A stretch of DNA of 64,000 nt from Ihuprevotella massiliensis (GTDB lineage Bacteria > Bacteroidota > Bacteroidia > Bacteroidales > Bacteroidaceae). This document shows positions 8,233-18,480 of the stretch, piece by piece. The notes under the pieces are model-generated. The model was not told the origin of the DNA. It did no database searches and saw only the letters and a program-made list of their open reading frames with translations. The stretch is taken from the NCBI GenBank assembly GCA_900095835.1, contig LT608321.1:1864052-1928051 (forward strand), read 5' to 3'. How positions within the stretch are numbered: position 1 is the first letter of the stretch; every line of letters starts with the position of its first letter. The position numbers and the translations under genes were made by a program.

Positions 8233-8428
8233 AGGAAAACCTTGATAAAAACGGGGATTGTGTAGAGATGTTAATGAAGAGGGCTGAAGGGAGAGTAAGC
8301 CCCTTTGGGAGGGGAAGTGGAAAGTGCCAACAGAAGCATGAGGAAGCAGAAAGCAAGGAGCGGTTATGGGCGAGGTGGAAGGTGAGAAGAGCGGGAGATG
8401 TGGACAGAGAGGTTGCAACGTATTTCTG

Positions 8429-8532
8429 AAACATCGGAGCTTTTCCCAAAAACGTGGGAGATTTTCTGAAAAACGTTGGACTTTTTCTGAAAAACGTTGG
8501 AGATTTTCGGGAATATCTCGGACGTTTTTGAG
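8429..8532. repeat. 21-bp tandem repeat array I
   Basis: Five contiguous 21-nt units of the type AAAACGTTGGAGATTTTCTG, with the last units drifting to ATCTCGGACGTTTTTG. The same unit occurs at 25232-25358 and 49951-50055. The 7-codon period makes open frames on both strands, but no start site or codon bias supports a protein. The 270 bp from here to the fucosidase gene show nothing further except its promoter. Confidence 0.75.
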
Positions 8533-8742
8533 GCGCAGGTCGGAGGGGATAAGCGCAAGCAGGGGTGAGAAGTGTGTGCTGTAGCGCAAGAGTATCTGTG
8601 CCATGCTCAAAGGCAAGTGTCAAGGTGGGCGCAAAAACAAGAGGGCTGCATGGAGTGGAGTAGATGATGAGTTGCGAATAATCGTAGAAATCAGGCGAAA
8701 AAGTCCTTTTGAAAGATAGATATGGCAAAAAAAGCCCGAATA

Positions 8743-8774
8743 GTTGGTAGTATAACGGAAAATTGCTATTTTTG
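8743..8774 (+). promoter_or_regulatory. Promoter of the fucosidase operon
   Basis: TATTTTTG (8767-8774) matches the -7 consensus, with GTTG 20 nt upstream at the -33 position. The expected start of transcription is near 8780, giving a leader of about 24 nt before ATG 8804. Confidence 0.6.
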
Positions 8775-8803
8775 CGTGGCAAATAAAAACAATAAATAAG
8801 CCC

Positions 8804-10300
8804 ATGAGACTACTCAATCATTTAGCTGTTGCTTGCGTCTTGGCTTTCCCCACCACGGTGATGGGACAGACGTTTAAGTTCGTGCAGCAGACACTGGACA
8901 ATCCCGACAATGAACCAGTGCCCGTGCATCCAGTGCCTCACCCACGTCAAGTGGCTTGGCAAGAAACTGAATTTTACGCCTTCTTCCACTATGGCATGAA
9001 CACCTACACCGACAAGGAGTGGGGTAATGGTGACGAAAATGTGAAGATTTTCCGACCAACGGCAAAGCCCAATCCTCGTCAGTGGCTCGAAGCCGTGAAG
9101 AAGGCAGGCATGAAGGGGGGTATCGCCGTGGTGAAGCACCACGATGGTTTCTGCTTGTGGCCTACTCAAACTACGGATCATAATGCTACGAAAGCAGGAA
9201 ATCCTTATACTGCCGATATGAATATTCCTAAAGATTTTGCAGAAGCTGCAAAGGATTTGGGATTGAAATATGGTTTCTACATCTCACCTTGGGACCGCAA
9301 CTCTGTGCACTACGGTACTGACCGCTATGTGCCCGAGGTGTTCTTGCGCCAGTGTGCTGAGTTGGCACAATATGGCAACGACCAATTTGAAATGTGGTTT
9401 GATGGTGCTAATGGTGGTGACGGCTATTATGGCGGTCGCCGTGGTACGGTGAACGTAGGCGATGCCAATATCTACTACGATGTGCCCAATCTTCGCGACA
9501 CGGTGCACAAGGTGCAACCCAACTGTGTGCTTTGGGGCGTAGGTGGCGAGGCTCGCTGGATCGGTAACGAAGCCGGATGGGCTGGAGAAACCAACTGGTG
9601 CATGGGACATGGCACAGATGGTGATATCAACGGCTGGTATTGGCACCCAGGTGAGAGTGATGCGAAGGCTACCAACAAGGGCTGGTTCTATCACGACTAT
9701 GAGTCTCCTCATTCTGCAGAACGCTTGTTCCAAATGTATCTCGAAACAGTGGGTCGCAATGCAACCTTGATTCTCAACTGGCCTCCCAACAAGGCGGGTG
9801 TGCTCCCTGCTTCTGACGTGAAGGTGCTCGAAGAATTGGGCAAGATGATCGAGAAGCGTTTGGGCACTGATTTAGCTAAGAATGCAAAAATCGAAGCTAG
9901 CGAAACTCGCGCGGCTGGTGCGAATCGCACTTATGGAGTGGACAACCTCGTGGATGGCAATACTACTACGTATTGGGCTACCAATGACGGCACGAAGCAA
10001 GCTACGCTCACCTTCACTTGGGACACTCCTCAAGCTTTGCGCTATGTGTCGCTCATGGAATTGGTGGCAAAGGGTCAGCGTGTGAAGAAGTTTAAGCTGG
10101 AAATCTCACAAGATGGCACCAATTTTAAGCCTGTAGCTGAAAACGTGGCACAAACCACCATCGGTTATAAGCGCATCATTCCTCTCAATGGTTCGACAGT
10201 AAACAGCTATTCTGCACAAGGCATTCAAGCGAAGGCCCTCCGCATCACTATTGAAGATGCTAAGGCTTGCCCCTTGCTTAAGAGTGTCGCTATTTATTAA
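8804..10300 (+). CDS. GH29 alpha-L-fucosidase with C-terminal F5/8-type domain
   Basis: Secreted or periplasmic glycosidase of 498 residues that should remove alpha-linked L-fucose from host glycans. Signal peptide at residues 1-21. The GH29 domain has FFHYGMNTYTDKEWG near 60, the KHHDGFCLW motif near 111, and the nucleophile Asp200 in FEMWFDGANGG. A discoidin (F5/8 type C, CBM32-like) domain at about 360-498 (YGVDNLVDGNTTTYWAT) probably binds sugar. Start ATG 8804 follows the promoter at 8743-8774. It is the first gene of a three-gene plus-strand set with a secreted protein and a GH84 hexosaminidase, which fits mucin or N-glycan degradation. Confidence 0.92.
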   Translation: MRLLNHLAVACVLAFPTTVMGQTFKFVQQTLDNPDNEPVPVHPVPHPRQVAWQETEFYAFFHYGMNTYTDKEWGNGDENVKIFRPTAKPNPRQWLEAVKKAGMKGGIAVVKHHDGFCLWPTQTTDHNATKAGNPYTADMNIPKDFAEAAKDLGLKYGFYISPWDRNSVHYGTDRYVPEVFLRQCAELAQYGNDQFEMWFDGANGGDGYYGGRRGTVNVGDANIYYDVPNLRDTVHKVQPNCVLWGVGGEARWIGNEAGWAGETNWCMGHGTDGDINGWYWHPGESDAKATNKGWFYHDYESPHSAERLFQMYLETVGRNATLILNWPPNKAGVLPASDVKVLEELGKMIEKRLGTDLAKNAKIEASETRAAGANRTYGVDNLVDGNTTTYWATNDGTKQATLTFTWDTPQALRYVSLMELVAKGQRVKKFKLEISQDGTNFKPVAENVAQTTIGYKRIIPLNGSTVNSYSAQGIQAKALRITIEDAKACPLLKSVAIY

Positions 10301-10318
10301 TCTGCAAAGCCCAACACC

Positions 10319-12466
10319 ATGACATTGAAATCTATTCTTCCCTTGGCTGCTTTGGCTTTGCCCTTGGCAGTCGCTGCACAAACTACAACAAAAGTTGAAG
10401 AACCTGCTGTAAATGTGCAATTTGACTTTGAACCTAATCCTGCTAATCCCTGGAGAGAACTTGGGGTATATGACACTTGGGAGGCTTCGCCTTTCCGCAC
10501 ACAAAAGTTGGTGGGCAACGTAGCAGTAGTGGATAACCCTACGCTCGATGAACTCAACCCTCTCACAGGCGAGCCTGTGAACCCCTCTGGCAAGGTACTT
10601 GCTCTCCAACGCTCACGCTTCGGTTCGAACACTTTCGGAGCTTGGATTAAGCTGAATGAGCCCATCGCTTTAACGCCTAATGGCTCTCTCTACATTCACG
10701 CTTGGGTGCGCAGTCCAAAGGCTGGACGTGTGCTCATCGCTGGATTGGGTAAGCGCAAAGAACGTGCTGATCAATTGCCCACGGTGGTGCAAGTGGCACA
10801 TATCACCACTTCTCCCCTTGAGGTGAACCAATGGAGAGAAATTGTGGTGCCTGCCGCAGCCAATAAAGGCGTGGAGCTCCATAGCCTCCTCATTGTGCCC
10901 GACTGCGAGAGCCCTCACGATTTGAAGGAAGACTTTGTGGCATACATCGACAATGTGTCTGTCAATAACGTTTCTTCTCCTACCCTTATCAGAGGATACT
11001 ATCCTATCAACTTCGATAAAGCGCAGCCACAAACTCGTAAGGATCGTTACATTGAAGCGGTAAACCTTACGGTGGGTCAACAAAAGTATAATTATGTGCT
11101 GCCACAGCCGCGCATGCTTTACAATGAGGCAGGCAGCAGTCATCGCATTTTTGCTAAGGCTGGTGATGTGGTCACTCCTAAGGTGCAGTATAAGGGCTCA
11201 TGGATGCACACGTTCTTCTATGTGGATTTTGACCAAGATGGTCAGTTCAAGCCTGAAGAGGTGGTGAGCTATTCTTACAAAGATGGTAAAAACAGTGTTG
11301 GAAAGACTTTTGCTAATGGTGGCATGTCGTTCCAATCGCCTGAGTTTACCCTTCCCAAAGATATGAAGCCTGGCGTCTATCGCATGCGCCTCAAGGTGGA
11401 TTACAATGATTTGGACCCCATGGGTAATAAAACGCTTCCTGAGAACGGTGGTGGTTTTGTAGACTTCTTCCTCAATGTGCACGATGGCTTTGCTGTGGTG
11501 AACGACCACAACCTTAATGGTGCGGTGAAGACTCTCGATGGCAAGGAATTGACGAGCTTGAAAGTGCCCTATGGACAAGACTTCACCCTCAAGATGCACC
11601 CTGCCGATGGTTTTGAACACAATGGTTTTGTGCTGAAGCATGGTGTGAATATCGAAGGAGAAGCTACCGTTAAGGACAATGTGCAGTGGGAAAGCATCAC
11701 CATCCCTCGCTCTTTGTTCAAGGCTGATGGCACTTTCACCATCCCCGGTAAGTGGATGGATGGCAATGTGCTCATCGAAGGCCGCTTCGTACAAGAAGGT
11801 CGCTATGTGCCCGAACCTGTGCCTGCATGGTTTTCACGATTCAATGTGACGAGCCTCGATGGCAAATACTTTGCTCCCCACACGCAGTGGTATTCCCTCC
11901 AACTCGGTGCGCAAGGTTATGTGATTGAAGGTACTAAAGACGCGCAAATCTCTCTTAGCGCAACGGCGGTAGATGCTCAAAACGAGCAACACTTGTGGTG
12001 CTTCGTGGGCAACAATGATGAGGGATACCAGCTCTACAATCGCTACTTTGGCACGGACTATGTGCTCGCTGCTCCCACCACCATGAGTGGCAAGGAAGGT
12101 GGTTCGTCTTTTGTGCGCCTCGTGCCTGCTGACAAGGTGCCTAAGAACTACACTTCGGTGTGGCGCTTCATGGACTCTAAGAATGTCAAGGCTACTGATG
12201 GACAAGTGGTGTATATGTATGAAGATAAACTCCCTGCCAACAAGGTCAACAACCGCGATGGTAAGCTCTCTTTCTGGACCGGTGGTGCAGATGCAGGTTC
12301 TACTTTTGTGATTCGCCCAGTGACAGTGACCGACACTGCCGTCACTGCCATTGCACTTCCCTCTACCAACATCGCTTCTGAAGAGGTGTATGACCTCTCT
12401 GGTCGTCACGCAGAAAAAACAGCACGAGGTGTCCTCGTGATGAATGGGAAGAAAGTGGTGAGATAA
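10319..12466 (+). CDS. Large secreted protein, GEVED-like region, C-terminal tail (unknown function)
   Basis: Secreted protein of 715 residues with signal peptide (PLAALALPLAVAAQ). No catalytic domain recognised. Residues about 30-220 look like a carbohydrate-binding jelly roll (AWVRSPKAGRVLIAG, AYIDNVSVNN). Residues about 295-390 carry HTFFYVDFDQDGQF and MKPGVYRMRLKVDYND, resembling GEVED-type beta domains. The end reads EEVYDLSGRHAEK to MNGKKVVR, a short tail common in secreted Bacteroidales proteins. It starts 18 nt after the fucosidase stop, so the two are cotranscribed. It is probably an accessory glycan-binding or surface protein for the neighbouring enzymes (inference). Confidence 0.8.
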   Translation: MTLKSILPLAALALPLAVAAQTTTKVEEPAVNVQFDFEPNPANPWRELGVYDTWEASPFRTQKLVGNVAVVDNPTLDELNPLTGEPVNPSGKVLALQRSRFGSNTFGAWIKLNEPIALTPNGSLYIHAWVRSPKAGRVLIAGLGKRKERADQLPTVVQVAHITTSPLEVNQWREIVVPAAANKGVELHSLLIVPDCESPHDLKEDFVAYIDNVSVNNVSSPTLIRGYYPINFDKAQPQTRKDRYIEAVNLTVGQQKYNYVLPQPRMLYNEAGSSHRIFAKAGDVVTPKVQYKGSWMHTFFYVDFDQDGQFKPEEVVSYSYKDGKNSVGKTFANGGMSFQSPEFTLPKDMKPGVYRMRLKVDYNDLDPMGNKTLPENGGGFVDFFLNVHDGFAVVNDHNLNGAVKTLDGKELTSLKVPYGQDFTLKMHPADGFEHNGFVLKHGVNIEGEATVKDNVQWESITIPRSLFKADGTFTIPGKWMDGNVLIEGRFVQEGRYVPEPVPAWFSRFNVTSLDGKYFAPHTQWYSLQLGAQGYVIEGTKDAQISLSATAVDAQNEQHLWCFVGNNDEGYQLYNRYFGTDYVLAAPTTMSGKEGGSSFVRLVPADKVPKNYTSVWRFMDSKNVKATDGQVVYMYEDKLPANKVNNRDGKLSFWTGGADAGSTFVIRPVTVTDTAVTAIALPSTNIASEEVYDLSGRHAEKTARGVLVMNGKKVVR

Positions 12467-12593
12467 ATTCACCGATGGCTAGTGCGCTAGCATAAATAAT
12501 AAGGCATAAGCCGTGTCAGAGATTGGCGCGTCTTGTGCCTTGTTATTATTTTCTCCCGAAAAGTTCGAGATAATTGATATATCCTATTTGAAT

Positions 12594-15500
12594 ATGAAAA
12601 CACTCAAAAGAGTTTTGGGCTGCTGCTTGTTGGGCTGCGCACTGTTTTTCGCGCCTACCTCACTTTGGGCAAGAGTCTATGACATCTACCCCCAACCACA
12701 ACAAGAACAAAGTGGACAAGGGGTTGTAAGTTTCACACCTTCGGTGACGGTGGTGTGTGATGCCACTGTGGATGCTGCTACACGCGAACGTGCGAAGCAG
12801 GTGCTCCAAGAGGCAAAATTAGAAGTTGTCTTTGCCGATGCTCCTCGCCAAGGACATTCCACCCTCTATTTGAGCGTGGCAGGAAGTGACGGCGTGGCAG
12901 ACCGCTATGCACAATCTTTGCAACTGAAGCGCGATGTGCTCAAACGCACTGGCAAGTATGATCGCCACATCGTGCACCTCCATGCTCAAGAGGGCAAGGC
13001 AGAAGTGGTGATTCTGGGTGAACACAGCGATGCTACATTCTTCGGATTGGCTTCATTGGAACAAATCTTTGAACGCGGCACACAACAACTGCCTGCGGTG
13101 ACGCTCTTCGACTATGCCGACCAACAAAGCCGCGGACTCGTGGAAGGCTACTACGGCTATCCTTATAGTCTGGCGGTGAAGAAGACGCTGATGCGCTTTA
13201 TGATGCGCTTGAAGATGAACACCTACATGTATGGGGCGAAATCGGATATGTATCACTCTGCGAAGTGGGAACAACCTTATCCTAAGACGTTGACCCAAAC
13301 GGACCTCGAATATGGCAGAATGTCGCAAGACATGGTGAAGGATTTGGCGAAGACTTCGCAAGCCACCAAGGTGAATTTCATCTGGGCGATTCACCCTGGC
13401 AATGCTTTCGTGAATCAACCTAATGTGGTGAACCGCATCATGACGAAGTTTTCGAGCATGTACGACTTAGGCGTGCGCCAGTTTGCCATCTTCGTGGACG
13501 ACGTGGGTGTGCCGACTTCGGAAGCAGACTGCAAAACAAATGCGGATCACCTGACGGCAGTGCAGAAAGCCATTGATGCGAAGTGGAACAAGACAGGCAG
13601 CACCCCCGAAGATCGCGTGCGTCCGCTGCACTTTGTGCCACAAGTTTATACGCTGAGTTGGGTGGGACAAGCCGATCGCAAGCGTTTCTTCAAGGCTTTG
13701 TCGGCTGTGCCTTCCGACATCACCATCTACACCACGGGATGGGGTGTGTGGACGGTGCCCAATAGCCGCGATTTGGCAACGATGAACGAAGAACTCGGTC
13801 GCCCCGTGGCTTGGTGGTGGAACTATCCTTGCAACGACAACGCCGATGAGCAGATTTATACCTCCGACATGTACACCAACTTCATGGAGATGCGTGCCGT
13901 GGACAACAATGCGCGTATGGAGAAGTCGTTGAAAAATGGCCTCGGTGTGGTGTCCAATCCCATGCAACAAGGCATGGTGTCGCGCATCGCACTCTTCTCT
14001 GTGGCGGACTATGCGTGGAACAATGCGGCTTTTAACAACATGACCTCTTGGAAGAAGGCATTTAAGTATGCTTTCCCCGAAAATGCAGCGTTGCGCGAGG
14101 CTTACCAAGCCCTTTCTCCCTATCTCCGCTGGAATGATCACGAAGATATGGCGAAGGCGGTGGAGCAATATAAGAGCGGCAATCGTGCTGCCTTCGAGAA
14201 GTTGCTCACCGACTTGCAACAAAACATTGAGGTGGTGGCGCAGTGCAAGACTTCTGCCAACGAAGACGAGCAATTGCTCTACACAGAGATTGCACCCTGG
14301 TTGCTGAAATTGCAAACGATGGTGGCTGCGGCACAACAATTTGTGCAAACTCAAAAGCAGAATGATGTGGCACAAGGTTGGGCGTCCTTCGTGCAAGCCA
14401 CAAAAGCCTATGCTTCTCTGGAAACAGACAAGCGTTTTGATGCCGCTGCATTGGAAGGTTTGGGTAGCGGAGTGAATGTGTCGCACCGACAAGCCAACTG
14501 CTCGCACAAATCCTTCTTCCCCTTCTTGGGCGTGTTGCAAAATACGGCTTTGGGAGCGCAACCTTTCGGAGAGAAGGCACCTTTTGTGGTGCAAACTAGT
14601 GCTTCGACTGTGACAGCAAAGGGACATCTTGATGCACAACATGCTTATCTCGTGGTGAATCATCAAGAACTCCAACCCAAAGACTATGTAGCGATGAGCT
14701 TTGCCACGGCTTTCAAACCTACTGCTTTGCAGGTGGATGAGACTCTGCTCAAGCAGTGGAGCGTGCAGGTAAGCGAAGATGGGGTGAATTGGACACGTTT
14801 GCAATCGGCTACCCTCCCCAATGAAATGTTTGTGAAGCACGTGGCTTTCTACAACAATTCGGAAACTCCTCAAACGCTTCAGCTCGGAGAACAGAATTTC
14901 TCGCTGAAACTGCCACAACCCACCACTCTTAAAGACATTTCTGTACCTACGGAAGTGTTGGGTGATGGTAGCAACAAGGGCAAAGTTGCATTGATTGATG
15001 GCGACATCCACACCTTCTTTGCTGGAAAGAAGAACCAAGCCAATGGCGACACCTACATGGTCACTCTCGCTAAGGCTGAGGAGGTGCAAGATGTGCGCAT
15101 TTGCTTTAAAGCCACCAATGGTGACGAACTCAAAGGTGGTAAGGTAGAAGTGAGTGCCGATGGCAAGAAATGGCAATCCTTGATGGTGAAAGGTACTTCT
15201 AGCACACAGAGTAGCCCAGCACGCCGACAGAAGTTGGACGAAGACCTCTATGCCGTGGATTTTGTCGCCAAAACTCCCATCACTGCGCAGTATGTTCGTT
15301 TGGTGGTGACGCAACCTCTGACGAATAAGTGGCTGCGTCTCTCTGAAATCTTGGTAAATACCCAGCATTATGCCCAACAATTCGCCCCTACTGTAGTGGA
15401 CAATCAGCAGAATGGTCAGCCACAGTTGGTGGATGGTCAGGGGCGCACACCTTTGAAAAATGTGAGTGGCAACCAAGTGAACTACAAAATCGACGACTTC

Positions 15501-15902
15501 TTCCGTCCTAAATCCCTCTCGATTTATTGGGATGCTGCAAGTTGGGAAGGGGCTGCTCCACAACTATCCATTGTGGAAAATGGCAACACCATCGCACTAG
15601 CTCCCCTCAGCACTGGTGTGACACAAGTAGATTTGGCGAATCATCCCAAGGCTACGCAGTTGATCGTGCAGTGGGAAGGCAAGAATGTTCCACAAATTTA
15701 CCAAATCCAAGCCGTTGTCGATGATCACGCGACTACAACACTCACTTCCCTCCGTAAGTTGCTGCAACAGTCTCAACAGCAACAAGGCAAGGTCTACGAT
15801 TTGCAAGGACGTGTGCGCCGCACCGATGGCAGTACGCTCGGACTTCCTGCTGGAATCTACATTGTCAACGGACAGCGCATCCAAGTGTTGCAACAATACT
15901 AA
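12594..15902 (+). CDS. GH84 beta-N-acetylglucosaminidase (hyaluronidase/O-GlcNAcase family)
   Basis: Secreted enzyme of 1102 residues that should cleave terminal beta-linked GlcNAc from glycoproteins. I chose ATG 12594 because it starts a clear signal peptide (LLGCALFFAPTSLWA); an upstream GTG at 12513 adds an unlikely extension. Order: N-terminal GH20b-like domain (about 30-150), GH84 barrel from GLVEGYYGYPYS (near 180) with the catalytic Asp pair in FAIFVDDVGVP (near 303-304), a helical region, two discoidin-like domains (about 720-1000), and a C-terminal tail KVYDLQGRV to LPAGIYIVNGQ. Third gene of the host-glycan cluster; a strong hairpin follows at 15993. Confidence 0.92.
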   Translation: MKTLKRVLGCCLLGCALFFAPTSLWARVYDIYPQPQQEQSGQGVVSFTPSVTVVCDATVDAATRERAKQVLQEAKLEVVFADAPRQGHSTLYLSVAGSDGVADRYAQSLQLKRDVLKRTGKYDRHIVHLHAQEGKAEVVILGEHSDATFFGLASLEQIFERGTQQLPAVTLFDYADQQSRGLVEGYYGYPYSLAVKKTLMRFMMRLKMNTYMYGAKSDMYHSAKWEQPYPKTLTQTDLEYGRMSQDMVKDLAKTSQATKVNFIWAIHPGNAFVNQPNVVNRIMTKFSSMYDLGVRQFAIFVDDVGVPTSEADCKTNADHLTAVQKAIDAKWNKTGSTPEDRVRPLHFVPQVYTLSWVGQADRKRFFKALSAVPSDITIYTTGWGVWTVPNSRDLATMNEELGRPVAWWWNYPCNDNADEQIYTSDMYTNFMEMRAVDNNARMEKSLKNGLGVVSNPMQQGMVSRIALFSVADYAWNNAAFNNMTSWKKAFKYAFPENAALREAYQALSPYLRWNDHEDMAKAVEQYKSGNRAAFEKLLTDLQQNIEVVAQCKTSANEDEQLLYTEIAPWLLKLQTMVAAAQQFVQTQKQNDVAQGWASFVQATKAYASLETDKRFDAAALEGLGSGVNVSHRQANCSHKSFFPFLGVLQNTALGAQPFGEKAPFVVQTSASTVTAKGHLDAQHAYLVVNHQELQPKDYVAMSFATAFKPTALQVDETLLKQWSVQVSEDGVNWTRLQSATLPNEMFVKHVAFYNNSETPQTLQLGEQNFSLKLPQPTTLKDISVPTEVLGDGSNKGKVALIDGDIHTFFAGKKNQANGDTYMVTLAKAEEVQDVRICFKATNGDELKGGKVEVSADGKKWQSLMVKGTSSTQSSPARRQKLDEDLYAVDFVAKTPITAQYVRLVVTQPLTNKWLRLSEILVNTQHYAQQFAPTVVDNQQNGQPQLVDGQGRTPLKNVSGNQVNYKIDDFFRPKSLSIYWDAASWEGAAPQLSIVENGNTIALAPLSTGVTQVDLANHPKATQLIVQWEGKNVPQIYQIQAVVDDHATTTLTSLRKLLQQSQQQQGKVYDLQGRVRRTDGSTLGLPAGIYIVNGQRIQVLQQY

Positions 15903-15992
15903 GCATCCGATGGACTGAGTGTAGTTCTCCCTCCGCATCACTGAATGTTGCTCGTGAGGTTTGATAGAGAAACTCCACTCTGTACATGATAA

Positions 15993-16028
15993 AAGCTCGT
16001 GTCAATCCTTAGAGATTGACACGAGCTT
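15993..16028. terminator. Terminator between GH84 and feoB
   Basis: Perfect 15-bp stem AAGCTCGTGTCAATC with its complement and a 6-nt loop, followed on the plus strand by CTTTTG. It lies between convergent genes and can serve both. Confidence 0.85.
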
Positions 16029-16033
16029 CTTTT

Positions 16034-16122
16034 GTAACAATACTCAGTTAGAGAGATTGTAGCAATACTCAGTTGATAGTTTGTAGAAATCCTTCGTATG
16101 AGAGATTGTAGCAATACTCAGT
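16034..16122. repeat. Short direct repeats downstream of feoB
   Basis: GAGAGATTGTAGCAATACTC followed by AGT occurs at about 16051 and 16100, with a partial third copy (ACAATACTCAGTT) at 16037. Role unknown. Confidence 0.7.
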
Positions 16123-16153
16123 ATAAGCGTTTTTCCTGCGACAAAGAAGAGCA

Positions 16154-18310
16154 TTACATCCCTCCCACTGCGCGCCACACAGCGGCTACAAGCACGGTCA
16201 CCAAAACACCGAGCGCAATGGGGAGGACTACGGAAAGGGTGGTCCAGCGCACACTTCGGGTCTCCTTGTAGATGGTGTAAATCGTCGTACTGCAAGGATG
16301 GTGCAACAGACAGAAGAGCATGAGATTCACCGCAGTGAGGAGTGTCCATCCGCCAGCGGTGAGGATGCGATAGGTTTCTGCATCACCGCCTTCCATCAAT
16401 ACACCAGCGCTTGCGCCATCTTGTCCGAGCACCAGCACGGTGAGCATGAGAATCGTAGGTATCACAATCTCATTAGCCGGAATGGCTAGGATGTAGGCGA
16501 GGAGAATAATACCATTGAGTCCCATCAACCAACCTGGAACTTCGAGGAATGTGATGAGATATTGCGCTATGCTTTCGCCTCCAATCGTGATGTTGCAGCA
16601 CAACCAAATCACACCGCCAGCTGGAGCAGCAAATACGACCGCGCGCCACAGCACAATGAGGGTGCGATCGATGAGCGATGTGTAGAGCGTGCGCCAGAAT
16701 TGAGGCGGACGATAAGGCGGAAGTTCGAGGTGGAAGGTCGAAACCTCACCACGCAGCACCGTGCGGGAGAGGAGCCACGAACTGCCAAACATGAAGGCTA
16801 CTCCCAGTAATACCACAAACATCACGGCTGCAATCGCCACAACGCTGCTATATTCTTTGGGAACGGCTGCGCCCACAAACAACGTCGCCAAAAGTATTTG
16901 CGTCGGCCACCGTCCGTTGCAAAGCGAGAAGTTGTTGGTGATAATGGCAATGAGTCGTTCGCGGTTACTGTCAATGATGCGTGTAGACACCACTCCAGCA
17001 GCGTTGCAACCGAAACCCATGCTCATCGTCAGTGCTTGTTTGCCGTGTGCACCAGAGCGACGGAAAAGTTCATCGAGATTGAACGCCACACGAGGGAGAT
17101 AGCCGAAGTCTTCTAAAAGGGTGAAAAGGGGGAAGAAAATCGCCATCGGTGGCAGCATCACCGACACCACCCAAGCCATGGAAAGGTAGACACCATCCAC
17201 CACAAAACCTGTGAGCCATTCTGGAGAACCAGCCATTTCAAACAGATGTCGCAAGAAGGGATGCCCCCAGCCCACAAGAAGCGAATCGAGCCATGAAGAA
17301 GGGTAGTTTGCCCCCACAATAGTGAGCCAAAATACACCACTCAGCAAAGCTATCATAATGGGGAATCCCCAAAAGCGGTGGGTGAGGATGCGATCTAACT
17401 TCACGTCAAGGGGCAACTGTCCGCCTTCTCCAGGTTGAGTCACCACCTCCGAACAGATGCGTTCTGCTTGAATGTAGATGTCTTCCATCCACTGGTCGTG
17501 AAAGTTGTGTCCGATGTTGAGGTGAATCTCCTCAGCAAGCGCAGAGAGTTCGGGAGTTGCAAACTGTTGTTGCACACTAGGGTCGCGCTCTATCAAACGA
17601 AAGGCAATCCACTCCGCATTGTTCAGGTGAGGATGCTCCGCTTCGATGGCAGTGGTGAGGCGTGCCACCTTCTCTTTCGTGTCTTTAGGAAGCGAAAAAT
17701 TGCGATAAGGCTGGCACACAAACTTACCATCCACCACTTCTTTGATAGCGAGAAGCAGTTCTGCCAAACCTTGTCCGGAGCGTGCTGAAGCTCCTACCAC
17801 AGGAATGCCCAATCGGCGCGAGAGGGCTTTTAGATTCAGCTCAATTTTGTTGCGTCTGGCTTCGTCGATCAAGTTCACGCAGAGCACAGCGCGGTCGGTG
17901 ATTTGGAGCACTTGGAGAATCATATTCATGTTGCGCTCCAGTCGTGTGGCATCTGCCACCATCACCGTCACATCAGGTTGTCCGAAGAGGATGAAATCGC
18001 GTGCGATCTCTTCATCTTCAGAGGTGGAGGATAGAGAATACGTACCCGGCAAGTCGACAATGCGGTAAGTTTCTCCTTCATATTCAAAGAAACCTTCCGC
18101 CTTACCCACTGTTTTTCCGGGCCAGTTGCCCGTGTGTTGCTTCAATCCCGTGAGTGCATTGAAGACCGTGCTCTTGCCGGTGTTAGGATTTCCAGCGAGA
18201 GCGATGACGTGTTGTGCTTCGTCATGCTCCGTTTCGCCTTTTCGCACCAAGGTATGGAGCGTGGCTTGCGGACAGACAGCACAATGAGAAGGGAGGGATT
18301 TATTAGACAT
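16154..18310 (-). CDS. feoB: Ferrous iron transporter FeoB
   Basis: Inner-membrane Fe(II) importer of 718 residues. The cytosolic G domain has G1 GNPNTGKST (40-48), G3 DLPGTYSL (near 85) and G4 NLID (near 147). A helical GDI-like spacer follows, then about eight to ten membrane segments with the two Gate motifs ([11 protein letters not shown] near 435). A Cys-x-x-Cys pair at the N terminus (HCAVCPQ) is common in Bacteroidota FeoB. The FeoA domain is not fused here but sits on the regulator encoded just upstream (18481-19548). The gene is separated from that regulator by a heptamer spacer and probably cotranscribed with it. Confidence 0.96.
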   Translation of the reverse strand: MSNKSLPSHCAVCPQATLHTLVRKGETEHDEAQHVIALAGNPNTGKSTVFNALTGLKQHTGNWPGKTVGKAEGFFEYEGETYRIVDLPGTYSLSSTSEDEEIARDFILFGQPDVTVMVADATRLERNMNMILQVLQITDRAVLCVNLIDEARRNKIELNLKALSRRLGIPVVGASARSGQGLAELLLAIKEVVDGKFVCQPYRNFSLPKDTKEKVARLTTAIEAEHPHLNNAEWIAFRLIERDPSVQQQFATPELSALAEEIHLNIGHNFHDQWMEDIYIQAERICSEVVTQPGEGGQLPLDVKLDRILTHRFWGFPIMIALLSGVFWLTIVGANYPSSWLDSLLVGWGHPFLRHLFEMAGSPEWLTGFVVDGVYLSMAWVVSVMLPPMAIFFPLFTLLEDFGYLPRVAFNLDELFRRSGAHGKQALTMSMGFGCNAAGVVSTRIIDSNRERLIAIITNNFSLCNGRWPTQILLATLFVGAAVPKEYSSVVAIAAVMFVVLLGVAFMFGSSWLLSRTVLRGEVSTFHLELPPYRPPQFWRTLYTSLIDRTLIVLWRAVVFAAPAGGVIWLCCNITIGGESIAQYLITFLEVPGWLMGLNGIILLAYILAIPANEIVIPTILMLTVLVLGQDGASAGVLMEGGDAETYRILTAGGWTLLTAVNLMLFCLLHHPCSTTIYTIYKETRSVRWTTLSVVLPIALGVLVTVLVAAVWRAVGGM

Positions 18311-18480
18311 TAGAGGCTAGACATTAGACGTTAGAGGGTAGACAATAGACGTTAGAGGGTAGACGTTAGACATTAGAGCTTAGATGTTAGAGCTTTGTTC
18401 ATACTATTGTGCTTAGAATCATCCCTTTTTGCTCTACACTTAGAGGTGGATCGAGCTATTTAGACGTTAGAGTCTAGATT
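18308..18480. repeat. Heptamer-rich spacer between the regulator gene and feoB
   Basis: TTAGACATTAGAGGC, TTAGACGTTAGAGGG and related units run through 18308-18400, and again near 18465 into the end of the regulator gene. Unlike the lipoprotein spacers, all units point the same way and the CAGCCAAAGGGA core is absent. Confidence 0.7.

Noticed and set aside
13467-15563. 698-codon open frame antisense to the GH84 gene
   Set aside because: It is a codon-bias shadow of a strongly supported glycosidase; its sequence has no signal or domain.
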